A program made the position numbers and the translations under genes. DNA of 64,000 nucleotides from Spirosoma sp. (GTDB lineage Bacteria; Bacteroidota; Bacteroidia; Cytophagales; Spirosomataceae). The stretch's first letter is position 1. Every line of letters begins with the position of its first letter. The notes beneath the pieces were generated by a model. It was not told the origin of the DNA and made no database searches. It saw nothing but the letters and a program-made list of their open reading frames with translations. Shown piece after piece: positions 18,258-26,246 of the stretch. The stretch covers positions 1 through 64,000 of the forward strand of contig NZ_JAPLET010000015.1 in the NCBI RefSeq assembly GCF_026391055.1, written 5' to 3'.

Positions 18258-19457
18258 TTATAAAGTTGACGCAACCGAGACCTGGTCCAGGAAAGATTCG
18301 CCTTTGGGTAGTCTGATTTGTTTTGGCTTTATCCCATACAGAATGCGCGTAAGGACAAATGGCCGGATCAGGAAGTGATACAGCCCAAACAGCAGAATGA
18401 AACAGATGCCAATCAGCACCAGCAGCTTCACCCAAATTGGACTGTTCCATTGAACCACGTAATACCCGCTGGCAACGATGATCGTTTGGTGCAGAATGTA
18501 AAAGGGGTAAACAGCGGTGGTCAGATACACCAGCGCTGAGTTTGAAAAATTAAGATACCGTCTGGCGAAACCGATAGTTGTAAGAACAACAGCCCATATA
18601 TGAAGCCCGTCAAAAAAGCCGTATACATACAAGGCTTCGTTTTGTTGGGTGGGTAAGGTAATCGTCCAGTAGTACTTCCAGAACAAGACAATCACACAAA
18701 CGACAGCTACCGTCAGAAAGTGTTTTCGATAGATTTCACACGTATTCCAGAAGGCCGGTAAGTCGGCAAGGAAATAGCCGACGAAATAAAACGTAATGGA
18801 TGAGTTAAAGAGGAACCAGTCGTCGAGCAAACTTCCCTGAATAGGCCACCGGATATAAAAGGCAAAGTAGAACAGGATAAACGGAATGGCAAGTGACAGG
18901 TTAGCCACGGGATGCGTGAATACGGGGTTGAGCCGTTGTTTCCACCGTTGCAGGAGCTTGATCTTAAACAAGGCAAAAAAGGGTGTCAACAGGATTGTAA
19001 AGACGAACAGATAAACGACAAACCACAAGTGACTCCAGGTCAGCGTGCCTTCCGGATAGGGCACCATATCCCATACGGATGGGTAAAAGCTCCAGTAACT
19101 TTCGTCAATTTCCTTTTTTTGCAGGCGCTCCACATACACTTGTACGGGAATGACGAAGAACATGGAAAATAACAGCGGCACAAACAGCCGAACAACCCGT
19201 TCGCCCATAAAAGAAAGTATTGAGCGTTTTCGCAGTGAAAAGCTAACGCCTACACCGGCAATGAAAAAAAGTAAGGGCAGTCGCCATTGATGCAGCCAGA
19301 TAATCAGCCGGTCAAGAAAAATGGAATGTTCCACGTTCTTTACTTCCCAGCCAAACTGCACAAATGGCATAGAACAATGAAAGAGGATGAGAATCATAAA
19401 GGCGATTACTCGAATCCAGTCTATATAATATTGTCGCTGGGGCTGAAGGGGGGCCAT
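18258..19457 (-). CDS. Acyltransferase 3 family membrane protein
   Basis: 399 residues from the ATG at 19457 (MAPLQPQRQYYIDWIRVIAF). An upstream extension of the frame to 19550 runs into a terminator and is rejected. About ten membrane helices and the early motif YYIDWIRVIAFMILILFHCS, with the Asp, Arg and His typical of acyltransferase 3 proteins (IDxxRxxA then FH). Other landmarks: LPLLFFIAGVGVSFSLRKRS (about 82-101) and a late VYLTTAVYPFYILHQTIIV. Such proteins O-acylate or succinylate glycans at the inner membrane. The acceptor cannot be told. It is convergent with apbE and ends in the long inverted repeat. Confidence 0.85.
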   Translation of the reverse strand: MAPLQPQRQYYIDWIRVIAFMILILFHCSMPFVQFGWEVKNVEHSIFLDRLIIWLHQWRLPLLFFIAGVGVSFSLRKRSILSFMGERVVRLFVPLLFSMFFVIPVQVYVERLQKKEIDESYWSFYPSVWDMVPYPEGTLTWSHLWFVVYLFVFTILLTPFFALFKIKLLQRWKQRLNPVFTHPVANLSLAIPFILFYFAFYIRWPIQGSLLDDWFLFNSSITFYFVGYFLADLPAFWNTCEIYRKHFLTVAVVCVIVLFWKYYWTITLPTQQNEALYVYGFFDGLHIWAVVLTTIGFARRYLNFSNSALVYLTTAVYPFYILHQTIIVASGYYVVQWNSPIWVKLLVLIGICFILLFGLYHFLIRPFVLTRILYGIKPKQIRLPKGESFLDQVSVASTL

Positions 19458-19533
19458 CTGAAAGGGAGTACAGGATAAGGTATATACCCATGATGCATTA
19501 CCCGATAGTGAGGTTGCATATGGCGGGTAAAAA

Positions 19534-19572
19534 CAAAAAAGGTCAACCACTCTAAAGTAGTTGACCTTTTTT
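19534..19572 (-). terminator. Terminator of the Gfo/Idh/MocA gene
   Basis: A 14-bp stem (CAAAAAAGGTCAAC / GTTGACCTTTTTTG) with an 11-base loop. On the minus strand it ends in six T. It is 48 bases past the stop of the gene that ends at 19621. Confidence 0.8.
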
Positions 19573-19620
19573 GTAGCGACGCAGCACCTTGCGTCTTTTT
19601 TGCACTCAGGTAGAAGGAAA

Positions 19621-20979
19621 TTACACCGTCACCGTTTTGCCGGGTACGGCTATCTGATATAACCCATTGGCGTCGGGCAGGCTCTTGGGCATCGCGTCCC
19701 AAGCGAGCGTTGTTGGGAACAAGTCGATTTGCGAGTTTAACGCTTCATCCCATTTCACAACTTTGCCGGAGTAGGTTGCCATGCGGCCCATGATGGAAGT
19801 CATTGTACTTTTGGCAACGCGCTCGGCATCGGCGAACTTATACTGTCCTTTGGCAATGGCGTCGAACAGTTCATCGTGTTCGATCTGGTACGGGTTACCA
19901 TCGTCTTTTGCGTTGTGGGTATACATCGCCTGCCCGCTGTAGCTCATCAGGGCGCTGCTTTTCTTCTCCATACCTTCAACTTTGCCTTTGGTACCGAGGA
20001 ACATTTCGTCGACCCGGCTGTAGGTACCTTCGTAGTGACGGCACTGGCTGTTGATGGTTGTACCGTCGGCATAAACGAAATCGACAATGTGGTGATCGAA
20101 GATTTCGCCGTAGTCCTTACCTGTTCGTACCTGACGGCCACCCGTGCCCTGGCAGGAAACCGGATAACTATTTTTTACCCAGTTCGCCACGTCGATGTTG
20201 TGAACGTGCTGCTCCGTTATATGGTCGCCACAGAGCCAGTTGAAGTAATACCAGTTGCGCATCTGGTAGTCCATTTCGGTTTGGCCGGGTTTGCGCGGCT
20301 TTTGCCATACGCCACCACTGACCCAGTACACCGACCCGCCTACAATTTCGCCTAAAGCACCATCGTGAATACGCTTGATCATATCGCGGTAGCTGGGCTG
20401 ATAGCGCCGTTGTAGACCAACGACAACGTTCAGCTTTTTCCGCTTGGCCTCTTCGGCAGCGGCCAGTACCCGCCGAACACCCGGCGCATCAGTGGCTACG
20501 GGTTTCTCCATAAACACCTGTTTGTTCTGACGAACGGCCTCTTCGAAATGGCTTGGTCGGAAACCGGGAGGAGTCGCCAGAATAACTACATCGGCCAGGG
20601 CCATCGCCTGTTTGTATGCGTCGAAACCCACAAACTTATGATCTTCCGGCACATCTACTTTCGGTGTGCCATCGGCTGCTTTCAGACCCCGTTCGGTCAA
20701 TGCTTTATAGGCATCGTCTAACCGATCGCGGTAAGCATCGGCCAGCGCCACGATTTTTACATTTTGCTTAGTATTGAGAGCCTGTTGCGCTGCACCGGTA
20801 CCACGTCCGCCACATCCGATGAGTGCCACTTTGATGGTGTCATTTACCGAAAAGTGATAGCCCGGCCCCTTACTAAAAGCTTGTGCCTGAAATGGTAAGC
20901 TGCCCATCAGAGCGCTACCGGTTAGTAATCCGGAAGTTTTTAAAAAATTCCGTCGATCCTGGTTCGATTCCGTTGTCAT
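19621..20979 (-). CDS. Gfo/Idh/MocA family oxidoreductase with Tat signal
   Basis: 452 residues. The N-terminus has a twin-arginine signal (DRRNFLKTSG, R9-R10, then hydrophobic stretch to about 34), so the folded enzyme is exported to the periplasm. A Rossmann fold follows with VALIGCGGRGTGAAQQAL (51-68), then VILATPPGFRPSHFEEAVRQ and the catalytic-domain motif FMEKPVATDAPGVRRVLAAA. The second half carries HITEQHVHNIDVANWV. The family oxidises or dehydrates sugars and related polyols with NAD(P). Secreted members are abundant in this phylum but their substrates are mostly unknown. A 217-base gap separates it from the divergent TonB receptor gene. Confidence 0.9.
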   Translation of the reverse strand: MTTESNQDRRNFLKTSGLLTGSALMGSLPFQAQAFSKGPGYHFSVNDTIKVALIGCGGRGTGAAQQALNTKQNVKIVALADAYRDRLDDAYKALTERGLKAADGTPKVDVPEDHKFVGFDAYKQAMALADVVILATPPGFRPSHFEEAVRQNKQVFMEKPVATDAPGVRRVLAAAEEAKRKKLNVVVGLQRRYQPSYRDMIKRIHDGALGEIVGGSVYWVSGGVWQKPRKPGQTEMDYQMRNWYYFNWLCGDHITEQHVHNIDVANWVKNSYPVSCQGTGGRQVRTGKDYGEIFDHHIVDFVYADGTTINSQCRHYEGTYSRVDEMFLGTKGKVEGMEKKSSALMSYSGQAMYTHNAKDDGNPYQIEHDELFDAIAKGQYKFADAERVAKSTMTSIMGRMATYSGKVVKWDEALNSQIDLFPTTLAWDAMPKSLPDANGLYQIAVPGKTVTV

Positions 20980-21195
20980 ATAGAAGAAAGATTATGCAGG
21001 GTAAGTGGTCTGATTATAAAGTAACTAAGGCTTATAATTTACTAACGGCATGTTTATCACTTTATATAGTCATGTATATAGGATAAACAGACAATTAATA
21101 ATTAAAAGAAAAATTTGTACTAAAGGAAGGCTTATGCGTAAGTTTAGGGCAAAGTAGCAAGCAAAAAAAGACACGTAATTGACAAAAGGAAACCT

Positions 21196-24100
21196 ATGAA
21201 ACATTTTACTACTTATTTACTTCTGTTTATGGGACTATTTTGCGTGATGAGTTTCAGCGCAGTAGCTCAAACGAAAGTGGCCGGGAAAGTGATTGCCGAT
21301 GATAAGAAAGAGGAGTTAGCTGGCATAAGTATCGCTGTAAAAGGTAAGGTTATTGGCACCATTACGGACCAGAAAGGAAATTTTTCCTTTACAACCAATA
21401 CGCCGACTCCCTTCACGATCGCTATCTCCGGGGTTGGTTTCGAAACGCAGGAATATGTGATCAATGGTAACCGTACGGACCTGAACATAAGTCTGAAAGA
21501 ACAGGTAACGATTGGTCAGGAAGTGGTCGTATCAGCCTCCAGGGTCGAAGAAAGTGTATTGAAATCGCCGGTATCCGTTGAAAAAATGGATATTCGGGCT
21601 ATTCAGTCTACACCCTCCGCTAACTTTTATGATGGCTTAGCCAACGTAAAAGGCGTTGATGTGGCCACTCAGGGAATGCTGTTCAAGTCGATAAACCTGC
21701 GGGGTTTTGGCGCAACGGGTAATCCGAGAACTGTGCAGTTGATTGATGGAATGGACAACTCGGCACCGGGTCTAAACTTCCCGGTCGATAATATCGTGGG
21801 TGTTCCGGAGCAGGATGTTGAAAGCGTGGAGATTTTGCCTGGCGCGGCTTCTGCCCTCTACGGACCCAATGCTATTCAGGGGTTGATTCTGATTAATAGT
21901 AAAAGCCCATTCCTGTATCAGGGGTTGAGTGCTAACGTGAAAACGGGTGTTATGGATGCGTCGAACCGGACAACGTCTACGACAGGTTTTTATGATGCGT
22001 CGATTCGGTACGCCAAAGCATTCAATAACAAGTTTGCTTTTAAAGTGAACCTGTCATACACAAAGGCAAAAGATTGGGAAGCAACGAATTACACGAATCT
22101 GAATGGTGGTGGAAGCTCTGATCCCAACCGGGGAGCGGGTACGGCTGTCAACTACGATGGTGTAAACGTTTACGGCGATGAGAACCAGCAAAATATGCGA
22201 ACCGTAGGTCAGGCATTAATCGGGGCTGGCCTTTTGCCTGCTGCTGCCCTGAATATATTGCCTAACGTAAACATCAGCCGTACGGGTTATTCTGAAGTGA
22301 ATCTGGTTGATTACAATACTAAAAGCTTTAAGTTCAACGGAGCGCTGCATTACCGAATCTCGGATAAAGTTGAAGCCATCGGTCAGCTGAATTACGGCAC
22401 GGGAACAACCGTTTACACCGCTACCGGTCGATATTCGCTACGGGATTTCAGCATAGCACAGGCTAAGCTCGAACTGCGGGGCGATAATTTTATGGTACGC
22501 GCCTACACAACGCAGGAGCGGTCGGGTAAATCATTTACGGCAGGGTTGGCTAGTATTGGCTTTAACGAGGCCTGGAAACCAAGTGCTACCTGGTTTGGGC
22601 AATATGTTGGGGCGTATGCAGCCGCCCGGGGAGCCGGTCAGGGAGATGATGCCGCCCAGCTGTCAGCTCGTGGCATAGCCGATCAGGGTCGCCCGATACC
22701 CGGCACGGAAGCGTACAAGGCTTTGTATGATAAACTAAGCTCGACACCCATCAGCCAGGGGGGCGGGGCCTTCTCCGACAAGTCGAACCTGTATCATGTA
22801 GAAGGGCTGTACAATTTCAAGAATCAGATCAAGTTTGCCGATGTGCTGGTAGGAGCCAACTACCGTCAATACCAGCTGGCTTCGGAAGGAACTCTCTTTG
22901 CCGATCAGGCGGCCGGGCGTAACGGTACCATTGGTATTACGGAGTTTGGCGGGTTTATTCAGGCTAGTAAATCGCTGTTCAACGAACACCTCAAATTGAC
23001 GGCGTCGACCCGTTACGACAAAAACCAGAATTTCGACGGGCAGTTTACGCCCCGCGTATCGGCCGTAACAACTTTTGGAGAACACAACATCCGGTTGTCG
23101 TACCAGACTGGCTTCCGTATTCCAACCACACAGAATCAGTATATCGATCTGAAAACGCCACTAGCCCGGCTGATTGGTGGTTTACCGGAGTTTACGGATC
23201 GTTACAATCTGGCCAACTCCTACTCCCGTACTGATGTAACTGCCCTCGGCGCTGCCATCACCGCCAGTGCTTCTACCTCTGCAGTACAGCAGGCCGCTGT
23301 GCAACTCATTACGCAACAGGTAACGGCTCAGGTAACGGCCGCTGTTACCGCCCAGGTCAATGCCGCCGTTGCCGCTGGCCAGATTCCGGCCAGTGCAGCC
23401 GCAGCCGCTATTCAGAATGGTGTTGCTACTACTTTACCAACGGTATTGCCCGGTCAGATTGCCGCTAACATCAACAATGCAGTAACGGCTGTAGCCATTA
23501 ACAGCAACATTGGTAACCTGAAGCCCTACCAGCGGCAGGCATTCAAGCCGGAGCGTGTGGCGAGTTATGAAATTGGTTACCGAAGCGTACTTGGTAAGCG
23601 CCTGTTTGTCGATGCCTATTATTATTATAGTGTGTACACAAACTTCATTGGCAGCGTTATCCTGCTTCAACCAACGGCTCCCGTAGCTGCAGGTCTGCCG
23701 CTGACATCCGGTGTGCTGAGCGGAGGAACGCGGAATGCGTATTCGATGCCTGCAAACAGCAGCGAAAAAATCAATACGTCGGGTTGGGCGCTGGGTCTGA
23801 ACTACCAGTTGCCAAAAGGCTATGGCATATCAGGTAATCTGGCCAACAACAAGCTTAATAACTTCACGCCAACGGCGGAGCTACAGACATCGGGCTTTAA
23901 CACGCCGGAATATCGCTGGAATTTGGGCTTCACCAAACGGCCTATGGTTAACTCGAATATTGGCTTTGCCGTTGCCTTCAAACATCAGGATGCGTTCACC
24001 TGGGAGGGCTTTGCCGTACCTACCGAACTGGTTCCGAATCTGTACGAGAAAACAATTGTACCGGCTATCAGTAACTTCGATGCGCAGGTCAATTATAAGG

Positions 24101-24234
24101 TATCCAGCCTAAAGTCGATTGTGAAAGTGGGTGCAACCAACTTGTTTGGAAAGCCTTACTTTCAGGCGTATGGTAGTGCGTACGTTGGTTCGACGTACTA
24201 CATCAGCCTGACGTTCGATCAACTGATGAATTAG
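21196..24234 (+). CDS. TonB-dependent receptor with carboxypeptidase-regulatory-like domain
   Basis: 1012 residues: signal peptide (to about residue 24, FSAVAQ), beta-sandwich domain KVAGKVIADDKKEELAGISI to about 105, plug domain with EVVVSASRVEESVLKSPVSV and VESVEILPGAASALYGPNAI, then the 22-strand barrel. It is not a SusC: no SusD gene follows. An unusual Ala/Gln/Val/Thr-rich stretch (about 686-770, for example AVQQAAVQLITQQVTAQVTA) interrupts the barrel region and probably forms a helical extracellular loop. The next gene is a separately terminated amino-acid permease. The ligand cannot be named; siderophore, cobalamin or peptide uptake are all possible. Confidence 0.93.
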   Translation: MKHFTTYLLLFMGLFCVMSFSAVAQTKVAGKVIADDKKEELAGISIAVKGKVIGTITDQKGNFSFTTNTPTPFTIAISGVGFETQEYVINGNRTDLNISLKEQVTIGQEVVVSASRVEESVLKSPVSVEKMDIRAIQSTPSANFYDGLANVKGVDVATQGMLFKSINLRGFGATGNPRTVQLIDGMDNSAPGLNFPVDNIVGVPEQDVESVEILPGAASALYGPNAIQGLILINSKSPFLYQGLSANVKTGVMDASNRTTSTTGFYDASIRYAKAFNNKFAFKVNLSYTKAKDWEATNYTNLNGGGSSDPNRGAGTAVNYDGVNVYGDENQQNMRTVGQALIGAGLLPAAALNILPNVNISRTGYSEVNLVDYNTKSFKFNGALHYRISDKVEAIGQLNYGTGTTVYTATGRYSLRDFSIAQAKLELRGDNFMVRAYTTQERSGKSFTAGLASIGFNEAWKPSATWFGQYVGAYAAARGAGQGDDAAQLSARGIADQGRPIPGTEAYKALYDKLSSTPISQGGGAFSDKSNLYHVEGLYNFKNQIKFADVLVGANYRQYQLASEGTLFADQAAGRNGTIGITEFGGFIQASKSLFNEHLKLTASTRYDKNQNFDGQFTPRVSAVTTFGEHNIRLSYQTGFRIPTTQNQYIDLKTPLARLIGGLPEFTDRYNLANSYSRTDVTALGAAITASASTSAVQQAAVQLITQQVTAQVTAAVTAQVNAAVAAGQIPASAAAAAIQNGVATTLPTVLPGQIAANINNAVTAVAINSNIGNLKPYQRQAFKPERVASYEIGYRSVLGKRLFVDAYYYYSVYTNFIGSVILLQPTAPVAAGLPLTSGVLSGGTRNAYSMPANSSEKINTSGWALGLNYQLPKGYGISGNLANNKLNNFTPTAELQTSGFNTPEYRWNLGFTKRPMVNSNIGFAVAFKHQDAFTWEGFAVPTELVPNLYEKTIVPAISNFDAQVNYKVSSLKSIVKVGATNLFGKPYFQAYGSAYVGSTYYISLTFDQLMN

Positions 24235-24254
24235 GCTGGTACGTTGTATCTGCT

Positions 24255-24316
24255 GATTCCCCGTGAGTCGTATCAAGGCTGACCGCCTGGTACACTCATG
24301 GGGAATCTTTTGTTTT
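24255..24316 (+). terminator. Terminator of the TonB receptor gene
   Basis: A 14-bp stem with one mismatch (GATTCCCCGTGAGT / ACTCATGGGGAATC) followed by a T-rich run. It begins 20 bases after the stop. Confidence 0.75.
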
Positions 24317-24404
24317 GGTAGATAATCCATCTGTCGAACTTTTAAAGAACTTCTAACCTTTCTTAAGCGAATACCCTGTTTTAAGCCCTGTAGCCAGTAC
24401 GCTA

Positions 24405-25778
24405 TTGAGTAACGCAACCTCTACCGATCAACCTTCCGATGCTGCATCGGCTGCTTTACCCCGTCGGCTTACCCTTCTGCAAGGGACGGCACTGAACATG
24501 ATCGACATGGTGGGCATTGGCCCCTTTGTTGTACTTCCTCTGGTCATTAAAACCTTGGGTGGCCCGCTTTTCCTATGGGCCTGGGTGTTGGGTGCGTTTG
24601 TTTCCCTGATCGACGCTTTCGTCTGGGCGGAGCTGGGCGCTTCGTTTCCGCAGGCAGGAGGCAGCTACAATTTCCTGAAAATTTCATACGGTGAACGAAA
24701 ATGGGGCCGGTTGCTTTCCTTTCTCTATGTCTGGCAAACGCTTATTCAGGCCCCTTTGGTGATGGCGTCCGGAGCTATTGGTTTTGCTCAGTATGCGTCG
24801 TACCTGATGCCCCTCGACGAATGGCAGCGAAAAGCTGTCTCTGGCGGGGTCGTTCTGGTAATCATCGTGCTGCTATACCGAAAGATCGACTCAATTGGAA
24901 AAATAGGGTTGATCATGTGGGGTGCTGTTCTGGTAACCCTCGGCTGGATTATTATTGGCGGACTGAGCAACCCCCGTATTCCATTGGCCGAAACGTTTGA
25001 GTCCATTGGTTCCGTCAGTGGAGGCTTACTGGCCGCTGGTCTGGGGCAGGCTTCTGTCAAGACCATTTACTGCTATCTAGGATATTATAATGTTTGTCAT
25101 CTGGGCGGTGAAATTCAGCGGCCTACCCGTAATATTCCGGCCAGTATGTTTATCTCTATAGTTGGGATTGCTGGTTTGTATCTGCTGATGAACCTGAGTG
25201 TCGTGAGTGTCGTGCCTTGGCAGATTGCTCAGAATAGTGAGTTTATTGTGAGTACCTTCGTAGAAACCTTGTATGGCCCCCAGGCTGCCCGGCTGGCAAC
25301 GGGACTTGTTCTGCTGGTTGCTTTTTCATCGTTGTTTGCCGTCTTGCTGGGGTACTCGCGGGTGCCTTACGCTGCCGCTGCCGACGGACAATTTTTTCGA
25401 ATTTTCGCTAAACTACATCCTACCCGGCAGTTTCCGTACATCTCGCTTCTGTTTCTGGGCGGGCTTGGATTTGTATTCAGCCTGTTATTCCGGCTGGGCG
25501 ACGTTATTACGGCTATTCTGGCCATGCGGATTGTGGTACAATTTGTTGGTCAGGCAATCGGGCTGATGCTGCTACATCGCAGGCGGGTAGCCTCGGAGTT
25601 TCCGTTTCGGATGCCGCTTTATCCGTTGCCGGTTATTCTGGTCATTGGTATATGGCTGTTCATCTTCTTTTCAACGGGAACAAAGTTCATGCTTTCCGGG
25701 CTAACAGTTATTGTGCTGGGCATCATCGCCTTCCTCGTGTCGGCCGGTGTCCGGAAACAGTGGCCGTTTGAGAAGTAG
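24405..25778 (+). CDS. APC family amino-acid permease
   Basis: 457 residues with about 12 membrane helices. The start codon is TTG at 24405; the first in-frame ATG (residue 31) falls inside the first helix motif (LTLLQGTALNMIDMVGIGPF), so the TTG is preferred. That first motif, the WAELGASFPQAGGSYNFLKI segment and GEIQRPTRNIPASMFISIVG are typical of the amino-acid/polyamine/organocation superfamily. No substrate can be assigned. It is preceded by the terminator of the TonB receptor, and followed by an imperfect inverted repeat. Confidence 0.88.
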   Translation: MSNATSTDQPSDAASAALPRRLTLLQGTALNMIDMVGIGPFVVLPLVIKTLGGPLFLWAWVLGAFVSLIDAFVWAELGASFPQAGGSYNFLKISYGERKWGRLLSFLYVWQTLIQAPLVMASGAIGFAQYASYLMPLDEWQRKAVSGGVVLVIIVLLYRKIDSIGKIGLIMWGAVLVTLGWIIIGGLSNPRIPLAETFESIGSVSGGLLAAGLGQASVKTIYCYLGYYNVCHLGGEIQRPTRNIPASMFISIVGIAGLYLLMNLSVVSVVPWQIAQNSEFIVSTFVETLYGPQAARLATGLVLLVAFSSLFAVLLGYSRVPYAAAADGQFFRIFAKLHPTRQFPYISLLFLGGLGFVFSLLFRLGDVITAILAMRIVVQFVGQAIGLMLLHRRRVASEFPFRMPLYPLPVILVIGIWLFIFFSTGTKFMLSGLTVIVLGIIAFLVSAGVRKQWPFEK

Positions 25779-25782
25779 AGTT

Positions 25783-25878
25783 TGGTTATTGGTTGGTGGT
25801 TATTGGTTAGGCTCATGAGTAGTAACGTCTTATTTGAAAGCCAGTAACAAATAACTCAATAACCATTAACCAATCATC
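25783..25878. repeat. Imperfect inverted repeat of GGTTATTGGTT type
   Basis: Left side GTTTGGTTATTGGTTGGTGG then TTATTGG; right side AATAACCATTAACCAATCAT is its imperfect complement. A spacer of about 50 bases separates them. The right arm overlaps the end of the decayed FN3-like fragment. It is likely a dispersed intergenic repeat and may help end permease transcripts. Confidence 0.5.
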
Positions 25879-26119
25879 AGCGGACCTTTAAATCGATGTA
25901 CATACAGGAGTAAGCATATGCTGGCCGACAGGAATAGGATCGTAAACTAACGGTTTGGCTAACTCCTGATGTTGTGGCGTTGGATGGCCGAATGCGATAG
26001 TAGCAGACAGTTGAAAGAGTCGTTTTTGGGTCTGTAAATGTACTCGTGTTGGAGCCTACGCCCCCGGTGGGCATAAAAGTCCGATGTAGGCGGCTGGAGC
26101 GTTCAACGAAATATCCCAT
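25877..26119 (-). pseudogene. Remnant of a fibronectin type III-like protein
   Basis: An 80-codon frame. The part MGYFVERSSRLHRTF, GSNTSTFTDPKTTLSTVCYY, RIRPSNATTSGVSQT follows the order of a Bacteroidota FN3 domain (the usual xxVERSxDGxNFTxV, then TTYTDT, then YYRVRAxN). There is no signal peptide, no plausible upstream portion (a hairpin lies just upstream at 26155), and the tail after SLRS is not domain-like. I read it as the leftover C-terminal part of a decayed cell-surface or glycan-binding protein. It could also be a spurious open frame with chance similarity. Confidence 0.45.
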
Positions 26120-26154
26120 TTCATTACTGGCTTCAGTGCGTATACTACATGAAG

Positions 26155-26181
26155 CAGCCTGATAACCACGTTATCAGGCTG
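26155..26181. terminator. Hairpin downstream of the FAD/Fe-S oxidoreductase gene
   Basis: A perfect 12-bp stem (CAGCCTGATAAC / GTTATCAGGCTG) with a 3-base loop, 65 bases past the stop at 26247. There is no long T-tract, but the geometry fits a terminator. Confidence 0.6.
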
Positions 26182-26246
26182 TCGTTTCTCCATCAATAAA
26201 CAGGGTGGGTATGAAGTATGCCTTAGGCTATATCTTTCATAGCCAT

